A stretch of 64,000 nt of DNA from Marinospirillum insulare DSM 21763 (GTDB lineage Bacteria; Pseudomonadota; Gammaproteobacteria; Pseudomonadales; Halomonadaceae). Below the pieces are notes generated by a model, which worked only from the letters and a program-made list of their open reading frames with translations, made no database searches and was not told the origin of the DNA. Shown here piece after piece: positions 29,721-39,540 of this stretch. The position numbers and the translations under genes are program-made. The stretch is from contig NZ_JMLW01000013.1 in the NCBI RefSeq assembly GCF_000686905.1, positions 17,713 to 81,712 on the forward strand, given 5' to 3'. Every line of letters begins with the position of its first letter. The stretch's first letter is position 1.

Positions 29721-29755
29721 AAAAATCCCGCAAACTTTGAGTAAGCGGGATTTTT
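29721..29755 (-). terminator. Rho-independent terminator after suhB
   Basis: An 11-bp stem AAAAATCCCGC/GCGGGATTTTT (29721-29731 with 29745-29755) with a 13-nt loop lies 23 bp beyond the suhB stop. On the minus strand the right part runs into a T-rich tail. It isolates suhB from the iron gene. Confidence 0.88.
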
Positions 29756-29777
29756 AAAACTGCTAGTAGCTTAGGGT

Positions 29778-30557
29778 TTAAATTAAATGTGGTTTTAGCT
29801 GACCCACCAACTGACGAAAAGCCTTGGGGTTGGTTACTAATAAACGCCCTTCTTTATCTAAAGCAGGTGCGCCGGTTAAATCACCGTACAAACCGCCAGC
29901 TTCTTTTAACACTAATAAAGCAGGGGCTAGTTCCGCTTCATCTGCTCCTAAAAAGATACCCGCATCTAACTGGCCAGCAGCAATGGCGCAAATATCTAAA
30001 GCCGTACAGCTGCTTGTGATTAAGTCTTTAACGGCTAGGTTAGCTACTAGGTTGCTATAAACAGGCAGCAATTGTTCGCGCATTTTTGTTGCAGGTAAAG
30101 GAAAGGCTAGGGTAGCTTTGTCGGCTTTCCAGCCAGAGGTTACACGAATACGGCGGCCATTAAGCGTAGCACCACGACCACGACTAGCAATAAATTCTTG
30201 CTCGGTGGCAGGGTTAAATATAATAACGTGTTCTAGTTTTTCTTTAAGGTAGATGGCAACAGAAATACCATAAGCAGGGTAGGCACGACCTAGGTTTTCA
30301 TAACCTAGCAGTGGGTTCACTGCCCAGGTCATTTCGCCGCTACCTTTTAGCTGAATATTACGACCTTGAAACGAAGCATCTGGGTGAGCTCTAACGAGCT
30401 GCCGCTCTATTGCTTGCTCTACACGCCAACCACAGTTATTGAGTAATTCTGCAAGGGTATTGTCTACACGTGCTAAGTCTAAACGCTCAGCAACATATTC
30501 ATAGTGCTCGTCAACGCTGCGCACAGCACGTAGCGCCAATTGGATAGTTGGGTGCAT
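29778..30557 (-). CDS. suhB: SuhB/inositol monophosphatase homologue lacking metal ligands
   Basis: 259 aa, aligned end to end with E. coli SuhB: same MHP start, EFIASRGRGATLNGRRIRV, SCTALDICAIAAGQLDAGIF and LLVLKEAGGLYGDLTGAP. The catalytic motifs are gone. WVIDPLDGTTNF reads WAVNPLLGYENL, EESG reads FQGRN, and the WDFAAG Asp region reads EAELAPA. So the Mg2+-binding Asp and Glu are replaced and phosphatase activity is unlikely. SuhB also acts in Nus-factor rRNA antitermination, which needs no catalysis. It sits divergent to trmJ, the conserved suhB position. Confidence 0.85.
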   Translation of the reverse strand: MHPTIQLALRAVRSVDEHYEYVAERLDLARVDNTLAELLNNCGWRVEQAIERQLVRAHPDASFQGRNIQLKGSGEMTWAVNPLLGYENLGRAYPAYGISVAIYLKEKLEHVIIFNPATEQEFIASRGRGATLNGRRIRVTSGWKADKATLAFPLPATKMREQLLPVYSNLVANLAVKDLITSSCTALDICAIAAGQLDAGIFLGADEAELAPALLVLKEAGGLYGDLTGAPALDKEGRLLVTNPKAFRQLVGQLKPHLI

Positions 30558-30658
30558 GTTTCACCGATCATAATTGTTAAGGAACGTTTGGGGGGAGTAT
30601 GATAGCCCCTTTTCGTGTAATAACAAGCAGCAAGAACCCAGTTTTTAGAGAAAAATTT

Positions 30659-31429
30659 ATGCTGAAGGCAATAAAAATAGTATTGGTAGGCACCTCTCAC
30701 CCAGGCAATATTGGCGGTGTTGCCCGTGCCATGAAAAATATGGGGCTTGCCGAGCTTTGCTTGGTTGCACCGCGTGCTCAGTTTCCGCACCCAGAAGCCG
30801 TTTTGCGTAGCGTAGGTGCTACGGATATTTTAGATAATGTACAAATCTATGCGAGCTTAGAAGCTGCGGTTGCTGACTGCACCCTGGTGGCAGGTAGTAG
30901 CGCCCGTTCTCGTCATTTGCCTTGGCCGTTGTTAAACCCGCGAGAATTAGCTGGTAGGTTAGAAGAAGAATTAGTGCATAGTGAACACCGCATTGCTTTA
31001 GTCTTTGGGCGAGAAGATAGAGGGTTAAGTAATGAAGAACTTCACCTGTGCCATTTGCATGTGCATATACCCTGTAACCCAGATTTTAGTTCACTTAACC
31101 TTGCTGCTGCGGTGCAGGTGTTAAGTTATGAGTTGCGTATGGCGGTGCTAGCCAGCCAAGAAAACTCTAGCCCAGCAGAAGAGCTACCCTTTGGTACAGA
31201 ATGGGATGTGCCTTTTGCCAGTGGTGAGGCCTTAGAGCACTATTTTGAGCACCTAGAAAAAACCTTAATTGAAATAGATTTCCATGATCCTAATAAGCCT
31301 CGGCAATTAATGAGCCGTTTACGCCGCCTTTATATGCGCGCTAGGCCTGATACTATGGAAGTTAATATGCTGCGTGGTATTTTAACTGCTACGCAAAAAG
31401 CCGCTAAAAAATCATCCGAGAGTCAGTAA
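30659..31429 (+). CDS. trmJ: tRNA (cytidine/uridine-2'-O-)-methyltransferase TrmJ
   Basis: SPOUT methyltransferase that 2'-O-methylates position 32 of tRNAs. 256 aa from the ATG at 30659, which aligns with E. coli TrmJ (MLQNIRIVLV); an in-frame ATG at 30599 would add 20 unlikely residues. Motifs: [52 protein letters not shown] and [19 protein letters not shown] (SAM knot). The C-terminal half (about 165-256) is the dimer and tRNA extension. The stop overlaps cysE. Confidence 0.96.
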   Translation: MLKAIKIVLVGTSHPGNIGGVARAMKNMGLAELCLVAPRAQFPHPEAVLRSVGATDILDNVQIYASLEAAVADCTLVAGSSARSRHLPWPLLNPRELAGRLEEELVHSEHRIALVFGREDRGLSNEELHLCHLHVHIPCNPDFSSLNLAAAVQVLSYELRMAVLASQENSSPAEELPFGTEWDVPFASGEALEHYFEHLEKTLIEIDFHDPNKPRQLMSRLRRLYMRARPDTMEVNMLRGILTATQKAAKKSSESQ

Positions 31430-32271
31430 TGTTTAAGCAAGTGCGTGAAGATATTGCCAGCGTGTTCAAGCGTGACCCAGCCGCCCGCAATTGGTTTGAA
31501 GTGTTAACCACCTACCCAGGTTTACATGCTTTATTATTTCATCGTTGTAATCATTGGTTGTGGAATAAAGGCGCTAAGTGGCTGGCACGTTGGTTTTCTA
31601 CCTTTGCACGTTGGTTTACGGGTATAGAAATTCACCCGGGCGCAAAAATTGGTCGGCGTTTTTTTATCGACCATGGCATGGGTGTAGTGATAGGTGAAAC
31701 CGCAGAAATAGGTAACGATGTCACCCTTTATCATGGAGTTACCTTGGGCGGCACCAGTTGGAATAAAGGTAAACGTCACCCCACTTTAGAAGATGGCGTT
31801 ATTGTGGGTGCGGGTGCAAAAATTCTTGGCCCTTTTACGGTGGGTGCTGGCGCTAAAATTGGCTCAAATGCGGTAGTGAATAAAGAAGTGCCAGCTGGCG
31901 CAACGGTGGTGGGTATTCCGGGGCGCATTGTTTTGCGCAGCCAACCAGATGAGCCAGAAGAAGACCTGCAAATAGACCCAGAATTAAGAGCAGCGGCACA
32001 AAAGCGTTATGGGTTTGATGCCTATGGTATTAGTGAAGAAATGCCCGACCCAGTGGCTAAGTCGATTCGCGGTTTGCTAGATCACCTGTATTTAATGGAT
32101 GGTCGTATGGATAAGATGTGCCAAGCCTTGCAGCGCTTAGATAAAAACTTTAAGGCAGTAGAAATGCCTGATTTACCCATCGATGACCTAGCAGACTTAG
32201 AAGAAGCAGTAGAGGACTGTCAGCTAGATGATTTAGAAACAGGTAAAGCCAAGCCTTCCTCTGAAAGCTAA
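31429..32271 (+). CDS. cysE: Serine O-acetyltransferase
   Basis: Makes O-acetylserine for cysteine synthesis. 280 aa: helical N-terminus with HRCNHWLW, then left-handed beta-helix hexapeptides [57 protein letters not shown] and VVGIPGRIV. It ends in a long acidic tail (about 215-280) that E. coli CysE lacks but related Pseudomonas-type enzymes partly have. The start overlaps the trmJ stop (TAATG). Placed before the isc genes, which use cysteine as sulfur source. Confidence 0.96.
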   Translation: MFKQVREDIASVFKRDPAARNWFEVLTTYPGLHALLFHRCNHWLWNKGAKWLARWFSTFARWFTGIEIHPGAKIGRRFFIDHGMGVVIGETAEIGNDVTLYHGVTLGGTSWNKGKRHPTLEDGVIVGAGAKILGPFTVGAGAKIGSNAVVNKEVPAGATVVGIPGRIVLRSQPDEPEEDLQIDPELRAAAQKRYGFDAYGISEEMPDPVAKSIRGLLDHLYLMDGRMDKMCQALQRLDKNFKAVEMPDLPIDDLADLEEAVEDCQLDDLETGKAKPSSES

Positions 32272-32299
32272 TCTTAAACTTAAAACAACCGGGTCTGTT

Positions 32300-32327
32300 T
32301 TGGTAACTGGCTGGGCTGTGTCATAAT
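32300..32327 (+). promoter_or_regulatory. Possible promoter upstream of the ABC-F gene
   Basis: TTGGTA (32300-32305), a 16-bp spacer and CATAAT (32322-32327), about 70 bp before the ABC-F start. A match of moderate quality to the sigma-70 consensus; it would give the gene its own transcript after cysE. Confidence 0.4.
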
Positions 32328-32398
32328 GCGCCGCCAGTTTTCCTGTCTTATTAACTTTTTCCTTGTTAATTTCTTTCACACAAATTGAGTAAACTCCC

Positions 32399-33991
32399 TT
32401 GTTAACCACTGCAAATATCACCATGCAGTTTGGCGCTAAGCCACTGTTTGAAAATGTATCCGTTAAATTTGGTAACGGTAACCGCTACGGCCTTATCGGT
32501 GCCAATGGCTCGGGTAAAACCACCTTTATGAAAATTTTAGGTGGTGATTTAGAGCCAACCGCCGGCAATGTTTCTAAAGACCCTAATGAGCGCCTAGGTA
32601 AACTACGCCAAGATCAGTTTGCCTATGAAGCGTTTAGCGTTATCGACACGGTTATTATGGGACATGAAGAACTCTGGACGGTTAAGCAAGAGCGTGACGC
32701 TATTTATTCCAACCCTGAAATGACCGAAGAAGACGGTATTCGTGCCGGTGAACTAGAAGGCGAGTTTGCAGAAATGGATGGCTATACCGCTGAATCTCGT
32801 GCGGGTGAGCTGTTAATTGGTGTGGGCATTCCTGTAGAGCAGCATTTTGGTTTGATGAGTGAAATAGCGCCTGGTTTTAAGCTGCGTGTTTTGCTGGCGC
32901 AGGCATTGTTTTCTGACCCAGAAATTCTGCTGTTAGATGAGCCAACCAACAACTTGGACATTAATACCATTCGTTGGTTAGAAGGCATTTTAAATCAGCG
33001 TAGCTGCACGATGATTATTATTTCGCATGACCGTCACTTTTTAAACAGTGTGTGCACCCACATGGCTGATATGGATTACGGCGAGCTGCGTTTATATCAC
33101 GGTAACTACGACGAATACATGACCGCTTCAACCCAAGCGCGTGAACAAATGCAGGCAGATAATGCTAAAAAGAAAGCCCAGATTGCAGACTTAAAAGCTT
33201 TTGTTAGCCGCTTCTCAGCCAATGCATCTAAGTCTAAGCAGGCCACTTCACGTGCTAGGCAAATAGGTAAAATTCAGCTAGATGAAATTAAACCCTCTAG
33301 CCGCCAAAGCCCTTTTATTCGTTTTGAGCAAGAAAAAAAGCTGCACCGTATAGCGTTAGAAGTGGAAGGCTTGGCGAAATCTTTTGATGAAGAGCTTTTT
33401 CGTGATTTTAACCTGCAGGTGAACGTAGGAGAGCGTATTGCCATTATTGGCCCTAACGGTATAGGTAAAACAACCCTGCTTAAATGCTTGGTGGGCGAGT
33501 TAGAGCCTAGCCAAGGCAAGGTGAAATGGTCTGAAAATGCCAACATTGGCTATTACGCTCAAGACCATGCCCATGAATTTGCCGAGCCAGTGACCCTCTA
33601 TGATTGGATGGCCGCTTGCGGGCAAGAAGGCGATGACGAGCAGGTGATTCGTGGCACCTTAGGTCGCTTGTTGTTTTCTCAAAAAGAAATCGACAAGAAA
33701 GTAGGCGTTATCTCGGGTGGTGAGCAAGGGCGCATGATGTTTGGCAAGCTAATGCTACAAAAGCCAAACATTATGGTGATGGATGAACCCACCAACCACT
33801 TAGATATGGAGTCCATTGAGTCACTAAACCTGGCATTAGAAAACTACTCAGGCACACTTTTGTTTGTAAGCCATGACCGAGAGTTTGTTTCTTCCTTAGC
33901 TACACGCATTATTGAATTAACTGCAACCGGCATAGTCGACTTTAACGGCACTTACGAAGATTATCTGCGTAGCCAGTCATTACTTGACTAA
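32399..33991 (+). CDS. ybiT: ABC-F family ATPase, YbiT type
   Basis: Soluble tandem ABC ATPase of the ribosome-associated ABC-F group. 530 aa. Domain 1 Walker [10 protein letters not shown], signature region LRVLLAQAL, Walker [13 protein letters not shown] linker (about 240-300) holds basic [20 protein letters not shown]. Domain 2 Walker [33 protein letters not shown] is chosen as start because [12 protein letters not shown] aligns with E. coli YbiT's first residues; ATG at 32423 would remove the first strand. Its stop overlaps the iscR -35 box. Confidence 0.95.
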   Translation: MLTTANITMQFGAKPLFENVSVKFGNGNRYGLIGANGSGKTTFMKILGGDLEPTAGNVSKDPNERLGKLRQDQFAYEAFSVIDTVIMGHEELWTVKQERDAIYSNPEMTEEDGIRAGELEGEFAEMDGYTAESRAGELLIGVGIPVEQHFGLMSEIAPGFKLRVLLAQALFSDPEILLLDEPTNNLDINTIRWLEGILNQRSCTMIIISHDRHFLNSVCTHMADMDYGELRLYHGNYDEYMTASTQAREQMQADNAKKKAQIADLKAFVSRFSANASKSKQATSRARQIGKIQLDEIKPSSRQSPFIRFEQEKKLHRIALEVEGLAKSFDEELFRDFNLQVNVGERIAIIGPNGIGKTTLLKCLVGELEPSQGKVKWSENANIGYYAQDHAHEFAEPVTLYDWMAACGQEGDDEQVIRGTLGRLLFSQKEIDKKVGVISGGEQGRMMFGKLMLQKPNIMVMDEPTNHLDMESIESLNLALENYSGTLLFVSHDREFVSSLATRIIELTATGIVDFNGTYEDYLRSQSLLD

Positions 33992-34012
33992 AACACGTGG
34001 TCTTTGCATAAT
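33984..34012 (+). promoter_or_regulatory. Strong sigma-70 promoter of iscR
   Basis: TTGACT (33984-33989), exactly 17 bp, then CATAAT (34007-34012), 34 bp before the iscR ATG. GACTAAAAC within it resembles the left half of the IscR type-1 site, but the right half is degenerate, so autorepression by IscR is only a suggestion. Confidence 0.7.
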
Positions 34013-34045
34013 CGAATCACCTAATAATGTCAGGGAGATTTTGTC

Positions 34046-34513
34046 ATGCGCTTGACCACTAAAGGCCGTTATGCGGTTACGGCTATGCTAGACCTGGCTC
34101 TAAATGCAAAAGAAGGGCCAGTGTCTTTGGCTGATATATCTGGCCGCCAAGAAATATCTTTATCTTATTTAGAGCAGCTTTTTGCCCGTTTGCGCCGTAA
34201 CGAGCTAGTGACCAGTGTGCGTGGTCCTGGTGGTGGTTATAGGTTAGCGAATGAACCAGAGTCTATTTGTGTTGCTTCTGTTATAGATGCGGTAAACGAG
34301 TCGGTTGATGCTACCCGCTGTGGTGGTAAAGGCGATTGTTTGCAGGGTAGTAAATGTTTAACGCACAACCTTTGGTGTGATTTGTCTGATCAAATACACC
34401 AGTTTTTAAGCAATATCACCCTTGCCGAGCTGGTCACAAAAGAGCAGTTAGAGCGTTCTAAAAAAGCTGCCGCAAACCTTGCTAACAATGAAATTCAACT
34501 AACCGCAGTGTAA
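34046..34513 (+). CDS. iscR: Fe-S cluster-sensing repressor IscR
   Basis: 155 aa Rrf2-family regulator. Winged HTH at the N-terminus ([46 protein letters not shown]) and the 2Fe-2S ligands in [14 protein letters not shown] followed by THNLWCDL (three Cys and the His). Represses isc genes when cluster-loaded. AGGGAG 9 nt before the ATG. Leads a reduced isc operon here. Confidence 0.97.
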   Translation: MRLTTKGRYAVTAMLDLALNAKEGPVSLADISGRQEISLSYLEQLFARLRRNELVTSVRGPGGGYRLANEPESICVASVIDAVNESVDATRCGGKGDCLQGSKCLTHNLWCDLSDQIHQFLSNITLAELVTKEQLERSKKAAANLANNEIQLTAV

Positions 34514-34526
34514 CCCCTTGCCTAAA

Positions 34527-35675
34527 ATGCAATCTTTTATTTATTTAGACTATGCAGCAACCACGCCGGTCGCACCCGAGGTTGCTGAGTTAATGGCTAA
34601 GCACCTTACACTGGATGGCTGCTTTGCTAACCCTGCTTCGCGTTCACATTTGGCGGGCTGGCAAGCAGAGCAGGCGGTAGAAAAAGCGCGTCAGCAGGTT
34701 GCCAATTTGTTAGGCGCTGATGTGCGCGAAATTGTTTGGACTTCCGGCGCAACCGAAGCCAATAACCTAGCCATTATTGGCGCCGCTAGAGCTAACCCAG
34801 ACAAGGGTAGGCACATTATTACCTCAGCTATAGAGCACAAAGCCGTTTTAGATACCTGCTCTTGGTTAGAAAAAGAAGGTTATTCGGTTACTCGTTTAAA
34901 GCCAAATAGCCAAGGGCAAATAAGTGTTGAACAGGTTAAAGAAGCGTTAACACCCGACACTTTAATGGTGTCTTTAATGCTGGTGAATAACGAGCTAGGT
35001 ACGGTGAACCCTATTGCTGAAATAGGCGAGCTACTCAAAAACCATTCAGCCCTATTGCATGTAGACGCTGCTCAAGCGGCTGGCAAGTTGCCGATAGACG
35101 TTAACCAGCTGCAAGTTGATTTGTTGTCGCTGAGTGGGCATAAGTTTTATGGTCCTAAAGGGGTTGGCGCACTCTATGTACGTCGTCAGCCAGCGGTTCA
35201 CCTGGAAGCCATTATTCATGGTGGCGGCCATGAGCGTGGTATGCGTTCTGGAACTTTACCTACCCATCAGCTAGTGGGTATAGGTTTAGCGGCTGAGTTG
35301 GCTAAAGAGCAAATGCAGGCTGATAAGCAGCACCTTGTTGAATGTCGAGCGACTTTTTTACAGCAGCTTAACCCTAGTTTATTTGTGCAAACTGCAAATA
35401 ATGCCAGTAATTGGCCAGGCATAGTGAACTTGGCTTTTCCTAGCTTAGAAGCAGAAACCCTAATGATGGCCTTACCCAACTTGGCCGTTTCTACTGGTTC
35501 TGCCTGCAACGCTGCCAGTATTGATCCTTCTTATGTGCTGGTTGCCTTAGGTTTAAACCGTGAGGTGGCACTGAGTTCTGTACGTTTTAGTTTTGGTCGT
35601 TACCTGACCTTAGCGCAAGCCAAGCTTGCGGGTCAGCAGTTAAATCAAGCCTTAGAGCGTTTAAAAAATGCCTAG
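34527..35675 (+). CDS. iscS: Cysteine desulfurase, short IscS
   Basis: PLP enzyme that removes sulfur from cysteine as enzyme persulfide. 382 aa from ATG 34527 (MQSFIYLDYAATTPV matches MKLPIYLDYSATTPV); a TTG at 34518 is unlikely. SGHKFYGPKG holds the PLP Lys and STGSACNAAS the mobile-loop catalytic Cys. It ends LNQALERLKNA, about 20 residues before the E. coli end, so the C-terminal tail that docks IscU is missing. iscU is also absent next to it. PLP and active-site residues look intact. Confidence 0.95.
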   Translation: MQSFIYLDYAATTPVAPEVAELMAKHLTLDGCFANPASRSHLAGWQAEQAVEKARQQVANLLGADVREIVWTSGATEANNLAIIGAARANPDKGRHIITSAIEHKAVLDTCSWLEKEGYSVTRLKPNSQGQISVEQVKEALTPDTLMVSLMLVNNELGTVNPIAEIGELLKNHSALLHVDAAQAAGKLPIDVNQLQVDLLSLSGHKFYGPKGVGALYVRRQPAVHLEAIIHGGGHERGMRSGTLPTHQLVGIGLAAELAKEQMQADKQHLVECRATFLQQLNPSLFVQTANNASNWPGIVNLAFPSLEAETLMMALPNLAVSTGSACNAASIDPSYVLVALGLNREVALSSVRFSFGRYLTLAQAKLAGQQLNQALERLKNA

Positions 35676-35717
35676 GCTTAAATAAAGAGAGCACTTAAAA
35701 GTGATCTGGAGGTCAAA

Positions 35718-36041
35718 ATGTCGATATCCATTACATCAGCAGCTGCCGAGCATGTAACGCGCTGCTTAAAAGACCGAGGTGAAGGCGAAGGCTTAAGAGT
35801 AAAGGTTAAGCCTAGCGGCTGCTCTGGTTATGCTTACGTTTTAGATTTTGCCGATAAAGTCGAAGCCAATGATGCTGTTTTTGAAGAGCATGGCGTTAAA
35901 GTAATCGTAGATAAAGAAAACCTATCTATACTCGATGGCACAGAGGTGGATTACGTTACAGAGGGGGTGAATAGTTATTTTAAGTTTAATAACCCCTTGG
36001 TTAAAGACGAGTGTGGTTGTGGCGAAAGCTTCAGCGTATAA
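35718..36041 (+). CDS. iscA: A-type Fe-S carrier IscA
   Basis: 107 aa carrier that receives and passes on Fe-S clusters. The three ligand cysteines are in [14 protein letters not shown] (Cys35) and DECGCGESF (C-terminal pair). GGAGG 6 nt before the ATG. In relatives iscU precedes it and hscB-hscA-fdx-iscX follow; here it comes straight after iscS, and ndk is next. SufA or ErpA are alternatives by sequence alone; position favours IscA. Confidence 0.93.
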   Translation: MSISITSAAAEHVTRCLKDRGEGEGLRVKVKPSGCSGYAYVLDFADKVEANDAVFEEHGVKVIVDKENLSILDGTEVDYVTEGVNSYFKFNNPLVKDECGCGESFSV

Positions 36042-36079
36042 TCTGCCAACTTAACTTTTTAATATCACTGGAGAATTAC

Positions 36080-36508
36080 ATGGCTGTTGAACGTACGCTA
36101 TCTATTATTAAGCCCGATGCAGTAGGTAAAAATGCGATTGGCGAAATTATGGCGCGTTTTGAAAAAGCGGGTTTGCAAATTGTTGCTGCTAAAATGTTAC
36201 AGCTAGACGACGCTAAAGCAGGTGGTTTTTATGCTGAGCATAAAGAGCGTCCTTTCTATAAAGACCTGGTTGGCTTTATGACTTCTGGCCCGGTTGTTGT
36301 TCAAGTATTAGAAGGCGAAAATGCTATTCTTAAAAACCGTGAGCTAATGGGTGCTACCAACCCTAAAGAAGCTGATGCTGGCACTATTCGTGCAGACTTT
36401 GCTAGCTCGATAGATGCTAACGCTGTACACGGTTCAGACTCAGCAGAATCTGCAGCACGCGAAATTGCTTACTTCTTTGAAACTAGCGAAATTTGCCCAC
36501 GCGGTTAA
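36080..36508 (+). CDS. ndk: Nucleoside diphosphate kinase
   Basis: Balances NTP pools by phosphate transfer through a His. 142 aa from ATG 36080 ([18 protein letters not shown]); earlier in-frame codons overlap iscA. NAVHGSDS contains the catalytic His117 and [17 protein letters not shown] the Kpn-loop region. GGAG 8 nt upstream. Followed by a strong terminator. Confidence 0.98.
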   Translation: MAVERTLSIIKPDAVGKNAIGEIMARFEKAGLQIVAAKMLQLDDAKAGGFYAEHKERPFYKDLVGFMTSGPVVVQVLEGENAILKNRELMGATNPKEADAGTIRADFASSIDANAVHGSDSAESAAREIAYFFETSEICPRG

Positions 36509-36535
36509 TTGCTAGGTTGATAAGTAAGTATTAAG

Positions 36536-36575
36536 CAAAGGGTAGGCATGAATAAAGTGCCTACCCTTTGGTGTT
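36536..36575 (+). terminator. Terminator after ndk
   Basis: A perfect 13-bp stem, CAAAGGGTAGGCA (36536-36548) with TGCCTACCCTTTG (36558-36570), a 9-nt loop and a short T-run (36573-36576). Ends the isc-ndk transcript before rlmN. Confidence 0.82.
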
Positions 36576-36602
36576 TTAACAGTCAGCGACAGGTCACCTC
36601 TC

Positions 36603-37772
36603 ATGGCATCGAATAATGCAGCTCAACCCGTAACAGAAAAAGTAAACTTGCTGGGCAAAACCTTGCCCGAGCTAGAGGCTTTTTTTGTTGAAGGCCTTGG
36701 CGAAAAAAAGTTTCGTGCTGCACAAATAATGAAGTGGATGCACCACAAGGGTGCAGATAGCTTTGAACAGATGACTGACCTAAGCAAAGGCTTAAGAGAA
36801 AAACTTTTAGCCTGTGCGGAAATTAAACCACCAAAAGTAGTGTTAGAAGATATTTCTACCGACGGAACCCGCAAATGGGTATTAGAAGTTGGTACTGGTA
36901 GCCACGTTGAAGCTGTACTTATTCCTGTGGGAGATAACCGCCGTACCCTGTGTGTTTCTTCACAAGTAGGTTGTTCACTGGATTGCTCTTTTTGTTCAAC
37001 GGGCAAACAAGGTTTTCAGCGTAACCTAACCCCAGCAGAAATTATTGGTCAAGTTTGGGTAGCACAAAAATCATTTGGGCCGCGTAAAGATACCAAAAAC
37101 CGCCCTGTGACTAACGTGGTCATGATGGGTATGGGCGAACCTTTAATGAATTACCGCCCTGCCGTTGATGCCATGAAAATTATGCTAGACGATAATGGCT
37201 ATGGTTTGTCTAAGCGCAGAGTTACCCTGTCTACCTCTGGTCTAGTGCCACAAATAGACCAGCTAGGTGATGAAGTGGATGTGTCTTTAGCTATTTCACT
37301 GCACGCTCCTACCGATGAGTTACGCAATGAGCTAGTTCCCATTAACCGCAAATACCCAATACATGAGCTGTTAGATGCTTGTAAGCGTTATTTAAAAAAA
37401 TGCGGTGATTCGCGTGATATTACCATTGAGTACACGCTTATAGCGGGAGTGAACGATCAGCTAGAACACGCTACAAAACTAGCCGCTTTGTTGAAACAGC
37501 TGCCTTGCAAAATTAACCTGATACCTTTTAATCCTTTCCCTGGTTCAGATTATCAACGTCCATCTCGTAATCAGGTCATGCGTTTTCAAGCCTGCTTACA
37601 TGAACAAGGTTATTCAGCACCCATACGCACCACTAGGGGTGATGATATAGATGCAGCTTGTGGGCAGTTAGTGGGGCGGGTGCAAGATAAAACACGCCGT
37701 AGTGCAAGGTATGCCGAGCAGTCACTGATTCAAGTTCAGCAAGTTGACCCTGAGCAACACCCATCTGTTTAA
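36603..37772 (+). CDS. rlmN: Dual-specificity 23S rRNA/tRNA adenine C2-methyltransferase RlmN
   Basis: Radical SAM enzyme that methylates A2503 of 23S rRNA and A37 of some tRNAs. 389 aa. The radical SAM motif is CSLDCSFC after VGC (Cys triad), [33 protein letters not shown], and the methyl-carrying Cys in AACGQL near residue 357. Start ATG with an AGG-type site. The next gene, pilF, begins 13 bp after its stop. Confidence 0.97.
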   Translation: MASNNAAQPVTEKVNLLGKTLPELEAFFVEGLGEKKFRAAQIMKWMHHKGADSFEQMTDLSKGLREKLLACAEIKPPKVVLEDISTDGTRKWVLEVGTGSHVEAVLIPVGDNRRTLCVSSQVGCSLDCSFCSTGKQGFQRNLTPAEIIGQVWVAQKSFGPRKDTKNRPVTNVVMMGMGEPLMNYRPAVDAMKIMLDDNGYGLSKRRVTLSTSGLVPQIDQLGDEVDVSLAISLHAPTDELRNELVPINRKYPIHELLDACKRYLKKCGDSRDITIEYTLIAGVNDQLEHATKLAALLKQLPCKINLIPFNPFPGSDYQRPSRNQVMRFQACLHEQGYSAPIRTTRGDDIDAACGQLVGRVQDKTRRSARYAEQSLIQVQQVDPEQHPSV

Positions 37773-37785
37773 AAGGCTTGAAGTG

Positions 37786-38487
37786 ATGCAGCGCTTTGCA
37801 ATAGCACTATTATTTATACTAGTATCAGGCTGTGCATCTCAAGCACCTTGGGAAAAGGTTGACCGTGACCAGCAAGCAGAGGCTTATACTAAGCTAGGGA
37901 TGGGTTATTTAAACCAAGGGCAGGTGAGTAGAGGTTTACTCAATTTCCAAAAAGCCTTAAAGGTTCGCTCATCTTACTCAGAAGCTTTACACGGTACTGC
38001 GCTAGCCTTACAGCAACAGGGTGAATTTGATTTATCTGAAAAGTATTTTAAAAAAGCGTTACAAACTAAAGGTAATGAAACGGCTGTTAGAAACAATTAC
38101 GCAGCTTTTTTATTCAACCAGAGTCGCTATGATGACGCTAGGAAACAGCTAGAAATAGCCAGTAAAGATATTTACTATTCAGACAGAATCTCAATTTTTG
38201 CTAATTTAGGTTATGTTTTAGTAAAGCTAGAGCAAACAAACAAAGCCATAGGTTACTTTCAACAGGCTTTGGTTTTAGATTCAACTTTTATACCGTCTCA
38301 CCGAGCTTTATTAGAATTACGTAGCAAGCAACAGGAGTGGCAGCAGGCCGAGCAGCATTGGTTTGTTTTAAGAGATGCAAAAATTAATGACGAAGCGACA
38401 CTTAAACAAGCACTGATTGTGGTGCAAAATACCCGCAATCAAAAAGAACTACGCTATATCAACAGCTTGTTAAGTGACTCTAAATAA
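37786..38487 (+). CDS. pilF: Type IV pilus biogenesis TPR lipoprotein PilF/PilW
   Basis: 233 aa from ATG 37786; a TTG at 37744 would overlap rlmN. Lipoprotein signal FILVSGC with Cys16, then TPR helices: YTKLGMGYLNQGQVSRGLLN, GTALALQQQGEFDLSEKYF, NYAAFLFNQSRYDDARKQLE and NLGYVLVKLEQTNKAIGYF. PilF/PilW places the secretin PilQ in the outer membrane. Same position (rlmN-pilF-rodZ) as in Pseudomonas. Confidence 0.92.
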   Translation: MQRFAIALLFILVSGCASQAPWEKVDRDQQAEAYTKLGMGYLNQGQVSRGLLNFQKALKVRSSYSEALHGTALALQQQGEFDLSEKYFKKALQTKGNETAVRNNYAAFLFNQSRYDDARKQLEIASKDIYYSDRISIFANLGYVLVKLEQTNKAIGYFQQALVLDSTFIPSHRALLELRSKQQEWQQAEQHWFVLRDAKINDEATLKQALIVVQNTRNQKELRYINSLLSDSK

Positions 38488-38526
38488 AAAAACAGGAAAA
38501 TCCTGGTAACGAGGATTTCACAGACT

Positions 38527-39516
38527 ATGACAGAACAGCAAACGGAAGATCAACAGCCAACAGAAACAGAAAAGCCTGTTGAAATTGATTGCAGCCGCCC
38601 AGGTGAGCTGCTAAAAAAAGCACGCGAAGCTAAAGGTTTAACGCAACTTGAAGTAGCCAAAAAACTTAACTTTCTACCAGTTTATGTACCTGCGCTAGAA
38701 AATGAAGAATTTGCACCCTTACATAGCGTTACTTTTATTAAAGGCTATTTAAGAGCCTATGCGCGTTTTCTTGGTATAGATGCCGATGAGGTGATGCACT
38801 GCTTTGCTATGCACCACCCTGAGTTAGCAGTGCAAGAAACTCAGCAAACTGTAGAAGTAATGAAGCCAGAAAAAACTACCAATAGCTTGTTTTTTAAGCT
38901 GTTTAGCTTGCTAATTCTTGTGGCGCTGATCGCGGTTATTATTGTTTGGTGGCAAAGTCGCTCGGTTGAGCCTATGCCAAGTGTGGGTGAACAAGATGTG
39001 CAAGTAGACACACTTGATGGTAATACCATAGTTGCCCCGGTTAGTGTTGAAGAAGTGGTAACACCTGCCGCTGAAACAGTAGAAACACAGCCAACCGAAG
39101 AAGCTATAGCTGAAAGCACCGTTACAAGTGAACCACCAGTGCAGGCTAAGCAGCCTGCAGAAGTAGCCAAGGTTGTTAAGCCAGAAGCTGAAAAACCCAA
39201 ACCAACTGCTAGCTCCAAGCCAATAGCCGCAGCTAAAGCCCTAGTGGGCGACCCTGCTGCTGCCACCCTAGGAAACGATAAACTAGTGGCATTAAGCTTT
39301 CAGGGTGAATGCTGGGTAGAAGTGAGGGATAATGAGGGCAGTATTTTACATGCCGCACTGATGCAGCCTGGAGAACAAGTCTTGTTAGAAGGTGAGCCAC
39401 CTTTTCGTATGGTGTTTGGCTTTGGTGAAGCAGCCCAGGTGTTTTACCAAGGGCAAGCCTTTGATTTTTCCTCACGCATTCGCCCTAACGGTTATGCATC
39501 TATTCGCGTTGAATAA
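38527..39516 (+). CDS. rodZ: Cytoskeleton/cell-shape protein RodZ
   Basis: 329 aa. N-terminal cytoplasmic HTH (about 24-95; LLKKAREAKGLTQLEVAKKL, IKGYLRAYARFLG), one TM at about 118-140 (FFKLFSLLILVALIAVIIVWW), a Pro/Glu/Ala-rich periplasmic linker, and the DUF4115 domain from about 245 (ALSFQGECWVEVRDNEG). It links MreB to the membrane. An AGGA site lies close before the ATG. Confidence 0.94.
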   Translation: MTEQQTEDQQPTETEKPVEIDCSRPGELLKKAREAKGLTQLEVAKKLNFLPVYVPALENEEFAPLHSVTFIKGYLRAYARFLGIDADEVMHCFAMHHPELAVQETQQTVEVMKPEKTTNSLFFKLFSLLILVALIAVIIVWWQSRSVEPMPSVGEQDVQVDTLDGNTIVAPVSVEEVVTPAAETVETQPTEEAIAESTVTSEPPVQAKQPAEVAKVVKPEAEKPKPTASSKPIAAAKALVGDPAAATLGNDKLVALSFQGECWVEVRDNEGSILHAALMQPGEQVLLEGEPPFRMVFGFGEAAQVFYQGQAFDFSSRIRPNGYASIRVE

Positions 39517-39540
39517 TTCCTAAGAGTTTTAATACCTACC

